Below the pieces are notes generated by a model. It was not told the DNA's origin, ran no database searches, and saw only the letters and a program-made list of their open reading frames with translations. Positions 23,574-31,391 of a stretch of 40,686 nt of DNA are shown piece by piece (within the stretch, counting starts at the first letter, position 1; each line of letters opens with the position of its first letter). The stretch comes from JBJXDT01 sp046153505 (GTDB taxonomy: Bacteria > Pseudomonadota > Gammaproteobacteria > Burkholderiales > Methylophilaceae): contig JBJXDT010000004.1 in the NCBI GenBank assembly GCA_046153505.1, positions 1 to 40,686 of the forward strand, written 5' to 3'. The position numbers and the translations under genes were made by a program.

Positions 23574-26303
23574 CTAAGTAAAAACAGCTTGCCACAATCG
23601 TTTAACGGCATCTGCATGATATTGTACTAGCGTAATTTCAACTCGTGCTTGCATATTACCTTGCAGCCGTGCAGCATGTTGTAAACGGCGATATTCGCGA
23701 TAAGCATCTGCAACTTGTTTCGCCAAGTTTGTGTCTATAAGTCCTAATAAACCCAAGGTTTTCAGCAATGCGATATTCCCTATGTTATTGGTAAGTTCAG
23801 CATATTTCGCCGCATGTGCTAGCACCAAAAACTGCACAATAAACTCTACATCGATAATGCCGCCTTTGTCGATTTTTAAGTCGAACAAATCACTTCGATT
23901 AAGATTGGCGGCCTGCATTTTTTCGCGCATCTCCGCAACCTCAACACGAAGTTTTTCTGCATCTCGCGCTTGACGCAACACATTGATGCGAACCGCCTCA
24001 AACGCCTCTCCAATACTTACATCTCCGGCTACAAACCTTGCGCGCGTGAGTGCCTGATGCTCCCATATCCATGCACGATTTTGCTGATAATCGCGAAACG
24101 CATCTACCGAACTCACCAACAAGCCGCTGTTGCCATCTGGCCGCAATTGTAAATCTGTTTCGTACAGCAACCCTGCCGCCGTTAAACTGTTGAACCAATT
24201 ATTGATGCGCTGCGCAAAACGTCCGTAAACCTCACCAGCACTATCCGAATCATCATCATACAAGAAAATAATATCCAAATCTGATGCGTAGCCAAGCTCT
24301 TTGCCCCCCAGTTTTCCATAACCAATCACAGCAAATTTAGCTTGTTCAATATGCTTGAACTTAAGCGATTTCCATATGGTATTTAGCGCCACATCGAGAA
24401 TTAAATCCGCCAAAGCGCTTAAGTAATCCGACAGTGTTTCTAGTTTTAACTCTCCTGCGATGTCCTGTGCTGCGAAGCGAAAAACTGCCGCGTGCTTAAA
24501 CTGACGCATGGCATCCATCTGCCTTTCGGTATCGCCAGCAAGCGCTTTAATGCTTTGTGCCAGCGTATCACGCATAGCTACAAAATCAGGCACCGCATAC
24601 AAAGTACGCTCATCCAATAGCTCATCTAAAACAATGGGATGTTTCGTGAGATATTGCGCACACCAAACGCTTGCGCCGCAAAGTTTGACGACCAAGCTTA
24701 AGGCTTTTGGATACTCGGCAAGTAGCGCTAAATAACTGGCGCGACGACATACCGCTTCAATCAAATCCATGCTGCGCATCAAGGCGCTATCAGCTTGCTC
24801 AAGTTGGCTGGCAACCTCAATTACCATAGGAAGCAAGGCGTTAAAACGCTGACGACTGAGTTCAGGCAATTGTTTGTAGCGATGGCTTTGATGCAATTGC
24901 TGCAAGCGGTTAAATGTGTTCTCAGCATCAGAAAAACCTATCTCAGCTAGCAGAGAAACCGCCGCCGCTTCATCAAGCTCCCCATTCCAAATGGCGTTTG
25001 CACTTTTAAAAGTTTCACTTTGTGTTTGATTTTCTGACTTTACTTCATTAAAGGTAGCATCAAAATGTGTTTGTACTGTTTCACGATGCAAGTTAAGCGC
25101 TTGCAAAAAATCTTGCCAACTTGCAAAATTCATCGCCTTCGCAATGCGGTTTTGTGCAACTTCGGTTTTTGGTAAATCCTGCGTTTGTTGATCTTCCACA
25201 TACATGAGTCGATGCTCTAGGTTGCGCAAGAAAGAATATGCAAGCATAAGTTCTGAACATGTTTTTTCTGAGAGTAAGCTTTTGCTTTGTAGCAACTTCA
25301 ATACTGACAATGTTGGTTTGATTTGCAAACTCGCATCTTGACCACCACGAATTAGCTGAAACACTTGGGCAATAAATTCAATCTCTCTAATACCACCTCG
25401 TCCAAGCTTAATATTATCTACGGCGCTTTTTTTAACGACTTCACGTTGAATTTGTACTTTAAGGTCGCGCATGCTGGCAAACGCGCCGTAATCTAGGTAT
25501 TTTCTAAAAATAAACGGTTTCAACAGCTCCGTTACGGCGTCCTGAGCACCAGCCACCACGCGACCTTTAATCCAAGCATAGCGCTCCCACTCACGACCAT
25601 TATTTTGATAGTATTCTTCCAAAGCGTCTAAATTTGACACGAGCGCGCCTTCACCACCGAATGGTCGAAGTCGCATATCCACGCGGAAAACAAAACCATC
25701 TTCAGTCACTTCATCCAAAGCAGCTATCACTTTTTTTCCGAGTCTAGTAAAAAAATCTTGATTGGAAATAGCGTTTGCCCCATTCGTTTGTCCCTCTTGC
25801 TCATAAGCGAATATCAAATCGACATCAGAAGAAACATTGAGCTCGCTACCACCCAGTTTACCCATGCCGACTACAATAAGGTTTTGTGGCTTACCATTAG
25901 CACTCAAAGGCTTTCCATAAGAGGCTTCCAGCCAGCTTTGATGATACTCAATGGCGGTCTGAATCGTCATTTCTGCAAGTTGCGTAGTCGTCAGCATGAC
26001 TTCTTGCAAATCTGCCAAATCATTTAAATCACGAAGAATAATGCGCGCCAAAACAGATTGTCTAAGCATTCTAAGCGATTTTTTTAAGGCGTTTTCGTCA
26101 ACAATTTTTATAGTTGATAAAAATTGTTGCATTTCAGTCTGTCGATAGGAAATGTGGTGATTTTTTAGCAAATCAGCAAGCAACACTGCATCTTTTGCAA
26201 GCTGTCTTGCCATAAATGGACTGCAAGCTTCCAGCCTTTGCAAATAGGAAACTTGCAAAGGCATCAACTTAAGTTCTTTAGCGGTTTCTAGCAGTGTTTT
26301 CAT
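23574..26303 (-). CDS. glnE: Bifunctional glutamine synthetase adenylyltransferase / adenylyl-removing enzyme
   Basis: GlnE adjusts glutamine synthetase by adding AMP when nitrogen is plentiful and removing it when scarce, under PII control. The 909-residue protein (E. coli 946) has two nucleotidyltransferase domains. The N-terminal deadenylylase domain has GMGKLGGSELNVSSDVDLI (146-164; Asp160, Asp162). The C-terminal adenylylase domain has GYGKLGGKELGYASDLDII (661-679; Asp675, Asp677). Each is followed by its helical PII-uridylyltransferase-like domain, including KLGRGGIREIEFIAQ and DKGGIIDVEFIVQF. Both active sites are intact. There is no strong ribosome site before the ATG. It is divergent from acsA. 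Confidence 0.96.
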   Translation of the reverse strand: MKTLLETAKELKLMPLQVSYLQRLEACSPFMARQLAKDAVLLADLLKNHHISYRQTEMQQFLSTIKIVDENALKKSLRMLRQSVLARIILRDLNDLADLQEVMLTTTQLAEMTIQTAIEYHQSWLEASYGKPLSANGKPQNLIVVGMGKLGGSELNVSSDVDLIFAYEQEGQTNGANAISNQDFFTRLGKKVIAALDEVTEDGFVFRVDMRLRPFGGEGALVSNLDALEEYYQNNGREWERYAWIKGRVVAGAQDAVTELLKPFIFRKYLDYGAFASMRDLKVQIQREVVKKSAVDNIKLGRGGIREIEFIAQVFQLIRGGQDASLQIKPTLSVLKLLQSKSLLSEKTCSELMLAYSFLRNLEHRLMYVEDQQTQDLPKTEVAQNRIAKAMNFASWQDFLQALNLHRETVQTHFDATFNEVKSENQTQSETFKSANAIWNGELDEAAAVSLLAEIGFSDAENTFNRLQQLHQSHRYKQLPELSRQRFNALLPMVIEVASQLEQADSALMRSMDLIEAVCRRASYLALLAEYPKALSLVVKLCGASVWCAQYLTKHPIVLDELLDERTLYAVPDFVAMRDTLAQSIKALAGDTERQMDAMRQFKHAAVFRFAAQDIAGELKLETLSDYLSALADLILDVALNTIWKSLKFKHIEQAKFAVIGYGKLGGKELGYASDLDIIFLYDDDSDSAGEVYGRFAQRINNWFNSLTAAGLLYETDLQLRPDGNSGLLVSSVDAFRDYQQNRAWIWEHQALTRARFVAGDVSIGEAFEAVRINVLRQARDAEKLRVEVAEMREKMQAANLNRSDLFDLKIDKGGIIDVEFIVQFLVLAHAAKYAELTNNIGNIALLKTLGLLGLIDTNLAKQVADAYREYRRLQHAARLQGNMQARVEITLVQYHADAVKRLWQAVFT

Positions 26304-26338
26304 TGCATTTTTAATGTAATATCATGCTTAATAAGTTA

Positions 26339-26370
26339 GTCACAAATCATTCATGTACGTGACAAATAAT
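26339..26370 (+). repeat. Direct repeat upstream of acsA (candidate activator site)
   Basis: GTCACAAATCAT (26339-26350) and GTGACAAATAAT (26359-26370) match at 10 of 12 positions and start exactly 20 bases apart, about two helical turns. They lie 28 bases before the acsA ATG in the spacer shared with glnE. A factor could bind both on one DNA face. No protein is assigned. Confidence 0.35.
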
Positions 26371-26397
26371 ATCTAAAAAGTATTTGGGGAGTTTAGC

Positions 26398-28374
26398 ATG
26401 TCGATCGAGTCAGTTTCTCACGAAACCCGTGTTTTTGAGCCATCAGAATCATTTAAACAGAAAGCTGTCGTTTCTAGTATGGAACAGTATCACCAGCTCT
26501 GCACTGAAGCTAGAGAAGATTATCAGGGGTTTTGGGCGAATCTAGCGCGTGAGCTATTGGTGTGGCACAAGCCATTCACCAAAACGCTGAATGAAAGCGC
26601 TGCGCCATTCTACAAATGGTTCGAAGATGGTGAGCTAAACGTGGCTGTCAACTGCCTGGACAAGCACCTCAAGACTATTCCCAATAAAACTGCGATTATT
26701 TTTGAGGCTGATAATGGTGATGTTAAAAACGTTACTTATAAAGCTTTATATCAACAAGTATGCCAGTTTGCCAACGGTCTAAAAAGGCTCAATTTGAGCG
26801 TTGGTGATCGCATCATCATTTACATGCCAATGGGGATAGAAGCGATTGTTGCAATGCATGCCTGCGCCCGCATTGGCTTAATTCACAGTGTTGTTTTTGG
26901 TGGATTCTCAGCAAAAAGTTTGAATGAACGTATTATTGATGCTGGTGCTGTGGCTGTAATTACCTCTGATGGGCAGTTCCGTGGCGGCAAAACGCTGCCA
27001 CTCAAACAAGCGGTAGACGAAGGTATCGCCATGGGTGGTTGTGAAAGCATCCAAAACATTGTGGTGTTGAAAAAAACCGCCCAAGAAATCAATTGGAACA
27101 AAAATGATATTTGGTGGAGTGATTTAATCGCGGGTCAAACCGACGAATGCGCCCCTGTGATGGTGGGTGCTGAGCATCCGCTTTTTTTACTTTACACTTC
27201 AGGCTCAACAGGCAAGCCAAAAGGCGTGCAGCACAGCTCGGCTGGTTATTTGTTGCACGCAATCAACACCATGCGTTGGACCTTTGATATACAAGACGAT
27301 GATGTATTTTGGTGTACTGCCGATGTTGGCTGGATTACTGGGCATAGCTACGTTGCCTATGGTCCGCTTGCAATTGGTGCAACGCAAGTGGTATTTGAAG
27401 GTATTCCTACTTACCCTAATGCTGGGCGTTTTTGGCAGATGATAGAAAAACATAAAGTCTCTATTTTTTACACCGCGCCAACAGCCATTCGTTCGCTGAT
27501 TAAAGCGGGTGAAACTGACCCGAACACGCATCCGAGAAATTATGATTTGAGCAGTTTACGCATCCTCGGCTCTGTGGGCGAACCGATTAACCCCGAGGCT
27601 TGGATGTGGTATTACGAAAACGTAGGTGGTGGTCGTTGTCCGATTGTCGATACTTTCTGGCAAACTGAAACTGGCGGCCATGTGATAACTCCGCTACCAG
27701 GCGCTACAGCATTGGTACCCGGCTCATGCACACTGCCATTCCCGGGCATTGATATTGATGTTGTCGATGAAACGGGCAAAGAAGTACCTTGGGGCACTGG
27801 CGGTTTGTTGGTAATTAAAAAACCATGGCCTTCGATGATACGCACGATTTACAACGACCCTGAGCGCTACAAAGCCAGTTACTACCCTGCAGATTTAGGC
27901 GGTAAAACTTATTTAGCGGGCGATGGCGCAATCCGCGATGCAAAAACAGGTAACTTCACGATTATGGGGCGCATTGATGACGTGCTGAATGTTTCTGGCC
28001 ACCGCTTAGGCACCATGGAAATTGAGTCCGCTTTAGTCGCCAATCTATTAGTGGCTGAAGCCGCTGTTGTCGGCAAACCGCATGACATTAAAGGCGAATC
28101 TGTGGTGGCTTATGTCGTACTCAAGGGCAAGCGTCCTGAAGGGGATGAAGCGAAGAAGATAGTTGCCACCTTAAGAGACTGGGTAGGGAAAGAAATCGGT
28201 CCGATTGCCAAGCCTGATGAAATTCGATTTGGGGATAACTTACCCAAAACCCGCAGTGGCAAAATTATGCGCCGCCTGCTAAGAAGCTTGGCAAAAGGCG
28301 AAGAAATCACCGCAGATATTTCTACTTTGGACAACCCCGCCATCCTAGAGCAACTGAAAGAAGTCGTTCGCTAA
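26398..28374 (+). CDS. acsA: Acetyl-CoA synthetase
   Basis: Acs activates acetate with ATP to acetyl-AMP and then acetyl-CoA. The 658-residue length is typical. The AMP-binding loop LYTSGSTGKPKG (265-276), DTFWQTETGGH (substrate tryptophan) and GRIDDVLNVSGHRLGTMEIE (hinge and A8 region) are all present. The catalytic lysine, Lys622 in PKTRSGKIMRR, is regulated by acetylation in the family. The acyl pocket reads FEGIPTYPNAGRFW, so acetate is likely but propionate cannot be excluded. GGGGAG sits seven bases before the ATG. A thioesterase gene starts seven bases after its stop, so synthesis and hydrolysis of short acyl-CoAs are encoded together. Confidence 0.95.
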   Translation: MSIESVSHETRVFEPSESFKQKAVVSSMEQYHQLCTEAREDYQGFWANLARELLVWHKPFTKTLNESAAPFYKWFEDGELNVAVNCLDKHLKTIPNKTAIIFEADNGDVKNVTYKALYQQVCQFANGLKRLNLSVGDRIIIYMPMGIEAIVAMHACARIGLIHSVVFGGFSAKSLNERIIDAGAVAVITSDGQFRGGKTLPLKQAVDEGIAMGGCESIQNIVVLKKTAQEINWNKNDIWWSDLIAGQTDECAPVMVGAEHPLFLLYTSGSTGKPKGVQHSSAGYLLHAINTMRWTFDIQDDDVFWCTADVGWITGHSYVAYGPLAIGATQVVFEGIPTYPNAGRFWQMIEKHKVSIFYTAPTAIRSLIKAGETDPNTHPRNYDLSSLRILGSVGEPINPEAWMWYYENVGGGRCPIVDTFWQTETGGHVITPLPGATALVPGSCTLPFPGIDIDVVDETGKEVPWGTGGLLVIKKPWPSMIRTIYNDPERYKASYYPADLGGKTYLAGDGAIRDAKTGNFTIMGRIDDVLNVSGHRLGTMEIESALVANLLVAEAAVVGKPHDIKGESVVAYVVLKGKRPEGDEAKKIVATLRDWVGKEIGPIAKPDEIRFGDNLPKTRSGKIMRRLLRSLAKGEEITADISTLDNPAILEQLKEVVR

Positions 28375-28381
28375 TCGAGCA

Positions 28382-28804
28382 ATGAAGGAAACCTTAAAGC
28401 TCGGCATTCATTATGTACACATATTGACAGTGCCACAATCCAAAACGGTGCCGGCGCTTTACCCCGAGGCCGAAGAGTTTTTGGCGATGCCTGAGGTTTT
28501 TGCAACGGGTTTTTTGGTCGGATTTCTAGAGTGGGCGTGTATCAAAGCAATAAATCCACATTTGGATTGGCCTGAAGAGCAAACCGTGGGCACACATATT
28601 AACGTGAGCCACGAAGCCGCAACGCCAGTAGGACTTAAGGTCACCGCTAAGGTTAAGCTCGTTGCCGTGGAGGGCAGAAAGCTTGTATTTAGTGTTGAAG
28701 CGCATGATGGTGTTGACCTTATTTCCAAAGGCACGCACGAACGCTTTATCATCAACAAGTCAAAGTTCGACGCTAAAGCACAATCCAAGAAAAGTAAAGC
28801 CTAA
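28382..28804 (+). CDS. FlK-like hotdog-fold acyl-CoA thioesterase
   Basis: The 140-residue protein closely resembles FlK, the fluoroacetyl-CoA thioesterase of Streptomyces cattleya. Shared blocks include SKTVPALYPE, MPEVFATGFLVGFLEWACIK, VGTH, SHEAATPVGL and AHDGVDLISKGTHERF. By my recollection of FlK, its Thr42-Glu50-His76 triad corresponds to Thr42, Glu50 and His77 here. Gate residue Phe33 is kept, while FlK Phe36 is Met36. The fold is hotdog; the protein would hydrolyse a short acyl-CoA in the cytosol. It follows acsA by seven bases, so it may drain unwanted acyl-CoAs made by that enzyme. True substrate unknown. Confidence 0.82.
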   Translation: MKETLKLGIHYVHILTVPQSKTVPALYPEAEEFLAMPEVFATGFLVGFLEWACIKAINPHLDWPEEQTVGTHINVSHEAATPVGLKVTAKVKLVAVEGRKLVFSVEAHDGVDLISKGTHERFIINKSKFDAKAQSKKSKA

Positions 28805-28821
28805 GCATACATCCTGCTGTA

Positions 28822-28849
28822 AAATAGCGCTTTTTTACTACCGCTATTT
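28822..28849 (+). promoter_or_regulatory. Hairpin directly upstream of the prfC start
   Basis: AAATAGCG (28822-28829) pairs perfectly with CGCTATTT (28842-28849) over a 12-base loop containing six Ts, ending three bases before the prfC ATG. It occupies the place of a ribosome site, and none is visible. TAAAAT (28820-28825) could also be a -10 box, in which case only part of the stem would be transcribed. Confidence 0.4.
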
Positions 28850-28852
28850 CCC

Positions 28853-30427
28853 ATGTCCAGTTTGCAAGAAGAAATCAAACGCCGCCGCACCTTCGCCATT
28901 ATTTCCCACCCAGATGCTGGTAAAACCACACTAACCGAAAAACTATTATGGTTTGGCGGTGCGATTCAAGTGGCGGGTGAAGTGCGTGGACGCAAGGCTT
29001 CGCGCCACGCGACGAGCGATTGGATGGAACTCGAGAAACAGCGCGGCATTTCGGTCACATCATCTGTGATGCAGTTTCCTTACCGCGAGCACATGATTAA
29101 TCTGCTCGATACCCCGGGCCATGATGACTTCTCGGAAGATACCTATAGAACATTAACAGCCGTTGATTCAGCGGTGATGGTGATTGACTCGGTTAATGGC
29201 GTTGAAGCACAAACAATCAAGCTTTTAAACGTCTGCCGAATGCGCGATACGCCGATTATCACCTTTATCAACAAGCTAGACCGCGAGAGTCGCGCCCCCA
29301 TTGAATTGCTGGATGAAATTGAAACCACGCTTGGCATGGAATGCGCGCCAATGACTTGGCCTATTGGTATGGGAAAAACTTTCCGTGGTGTTTATAACTT
29401 AGTGACAGACAGCATTTCATTTTTCGACCCACGTGCTGAAAAAGGCACATCAGAAATCATTCAAGGGCTAGATAACCCACGCTTAGATGAGCTTTTGGGC
29501 AGTGCAGCTAGCGATTTACGTGTGGATATTGAACTGGTGCGCGGTGCTTCACATAGCTTCGATAAAAATCGCTACTTAAGCGGAAAACAAACGCCAGTTT
29601 TTTTTGGTTCTGCTATCAACAACTTTGGCGTGCAAAGCTTGCTGGATGCGGTGGTTGACCTTTCTCCCGCGCCACTTGGACGAAATACCGCTAGTCGTCC
29701 AGTAGCGCCAAATGAAGCTAAATTTTCTGGATTTGTCTTCAAAATTCAAGCGAATATGGACCCAAAGCATCGCGATCGCATTGCCTTTTTGCGCGTGTGT
29801 TCTGGCCGTTTTGAACGTGGCATGAAAATTAAACAAGTGGCTTCTGGTAAAACGCTTAGCGTAAATAACGCTATTACGTTTATGGCACAAGACCGCACAA
29901 CCATGGACGAGGCCTACTCTGGCGACATTATAGGTATTCCCAACCATGGCACGATTAAATTGGGCGACACATTTACTGAAAGTGAAAATCTCAAATTTAT
30001 TGGCATTCCCTCATTCGCGCCTGAGTTTTTTCGACGCGCTAGAATAAAAAACCCAATGAAGATGAAGCAACTGCAAATCGGGCTAAAACAACTCTCGGAA
30101 GAAGGTGCTGCGCAACTTTTCCGCCCCCTACTTTCTAACGACCTGATTTTAGGCGCAGTCGGTATGCTGCAATTTGAGGTGGTCGCGCACCGTTTAGAGC
30201 ACGAATATGGTGTGGATATGGTGTTTGAACCTTATGATTGCTATACCACTCGTTGGCTCAAAGGTAGCGATGCAGATTTAAAGGCAATTGCGGATAAGTA
30301 CGGCTTTAATGTGGGTTTAGATAGTGCCGATGATTACGTTTACCTTGCGCCAAACCGCGTGAACTTGCAGATGGCTCAAGAGCGTTACCCTGATATCACG
30401 TTTGCAGAAACCCGTGAAATCGCCTAA
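28853..30427 (+). CDS. prfC: Peptide chain release factor 3
   Basis: RF3 is the translational GTPase that recycles RF1 and RF2 from the ribosome after termination. The 524-residue length is normal. The N-terminus carries the G1 loop SHPDAGKTTLTEK (18-30). The switch II motif LLDTPGHDDFSEDTYR and the G4 motif INKLDRE follow, then the long prfC-specific QRGISVTSSVMQF and C-terminal region ending RYPDITFAETREIA. The ATG lacks a ribosome site and sits three bases after a hairpin. Its 3' end overlaps the ychJ start. Confidence 0.96.
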   Translation: MSSLQEEIKRRRTFAIISHPDAGKTTLTEKLLWFGGAIQVAGEVRGRKASRHATSDWMELEKQRGISVTSSVMQFPYREHMINLLDTPGHDDFSEDTYRTLTAVDSAVMVIDSVNGVEAQTIKLLNVCRMRDTPIITFINKLDRESRAPIELLDEIETTLGMECAPMTWPIGMGKTFRGVYNLVTDSISFFDPRAEKGTSEIIQGLDNPRLDELLGSAASDLRVDIELVRGASHSFDKNRYLSGKQTPVFFGSAINNFGVQSLLDAVVDLSPAPLGRNTASRPVAPNEAKFSGFVFKIQANMDPKHRDRIAFLRVCSGRFERGMKIKQVASGKTLSVNNAITFMAQDRTTMDEAYSGDIIGIPNHGTIKLGDTFTESENLKFIGIPSFAPEFFRRARIKNPMKMKQLQIGLKQLSEEGAAQLFRPLLSNDLILGAVGMLQFEVVAHRLEHEYGVDMVFEPYDCYTTRWLKGSDADLKAIADKYGFNVGLDSADDYVYLAPNRVNLQMAQERYPDITFAETREIA

Positions 30428-30794
30428 CTGCCCTTGCGAGAGCGGCAAATCTTACCAAGAATGCTGCGAGGTTTTTCATCTCGGGTCGCCAGCACCAACT
30501 GCAGAGGCGTTAATGCGTTCCCGTTACAGCGCCTATGTTTTTGGCTTAGAAAGCTATTTGTTACGCACATGGCACCCAATTACGCGTCCATCTAAATTGA
30601 TTTTAATAGAAGACCAACCTACCAACTGGTTAGGATTAAAGATTAAACAAGTCAAAATCCACGATGAAAACTCTGCAACAGTAGAATTTGTTGCTCGCTA
30701 CAAAGTAGGTAGCAGTAAAGCCGAGCGTTTGCACGAAATTAGCGAGTTTGAATTGCTAGACCGCTGGTATTATCACTCTGGTATTTTGCGGTAA
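30414..30794 (+). CDS. ychJ: YchJ family SEC-C motif protein
   Basis: The protein of about 126 residues has an N-terminal zinc-binding SEC-C motif (NCPCESGKSYQECC) and the YchJ middle domain (APTAEALMRSRYSAYVFG, YLLRTWHPITRP), ending with LLDRWYYHSGILR. YchJ proteins are NTF2-like with a metal-binding N-terminus; the C-terminal second SEC-C motif of some members is absent. I prefer GTG at 30414 because the protein then begins directly at the cysteine motif, as in E. coli. A TTG at 30402 is the alternative. The gene overlaps the prfC end by 14 bases in another frame. Function is not established. Confidence 0.85.
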   Translation: MKSPNCPCESGKSYQECCEVFHLGSPAPTAEALMRSRYSAYVFGLESYLLRTWHPITRPSKLILIEDQPTNWLGLKIKQVKIHDENSATVEFVARYKVGSSKAERLHEISEFELLDRWYYHSGILR

Positions 30795-30801
30795 CTAAGA
30801 A

Positions 30802-31365
30802 TTAAGCCGCTTCAAACGCCTCGCAAAGCTGGCTAAGTAACTGCCCAAACAATGGTAAAACCTCTTCTTTGCTATGCGGGCTTTCATCATCGGTACCTGC
30901 AATCACAAAACTCACGGTGAGCTTATCTAAATTCTCGCGGAACTCGCTCCAGTGCTCAACGTCAGCCTCGCCAATTAGTTTCACTTTGCTGAGACCAGAA
31001 TCAATAATCTCGGCCAGCTCTTCTTCGCAAATACCTGCAAATAAAGTTTTAGCGATAATAATTTGAGCTGCTTGATAATCTGGCGCGAGGTTTTCTTGTG
31101 CAAGCGGAGTCGTCAAAAATGCATAAGTGAGTAAGCCGTATGCCTGATAAACACTCAGCATCTCAAAGTTCTCTTTATATTCCTGAGCTGGCTGACGTTC
31201 CGAGGCCTGAATTGCCCTAAACGTAATAAAGCTCGCCAAATAATTTGCAGCGTCAAAAACATCATAATCCGACAAATCAGTGCTTGGCGTGGCGCCATCA
31301 GCGTGAGTTTCAGCCAAACAAATACCATGCAATAATTTAAGACGATGTGAATAATTTAATTCCAT
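30802..31365 (-). CDS. Conserved-looking acidic hypothetical protein downstream of yheS
   Basis: I do not recognise this 187-residue protein. It is acidic, has no signal peptide or membrane segment, and looks mostly alpha-helical. Stretches such as DYDVFDAANYLASFITFRAIQ and LSVYQAYGLLTYAFLTTPL suggest helical packing. It starts 26 bases after the yheS stop and is convergent with ychJ (seven-base spacer), so it is probably cotranscribed with the ABC-F gene. A ribosome-related role is conceivable from that context only. Confidence 0.7.
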   Translation of the reverse strand: MELNYSHRLKLLHGICLAETHADGATPSTDLSDYDVFDAANYLASFITFRAIQASERQPAQEYKENFEMLSVYQAYGLLTYAFLTTPLAQENLAPDYQAAQIIIAKTLFAGICEEELAEIIDSGLSKVKLIGEADVEHWSEFRENLDKLTVSFVIAGTDDESPHSKEEVLPLFGQLLSQLCEAFEAA

Positions 31366-31391
31366 TTTTAAAGCTTTCTCTAATTAAACTG

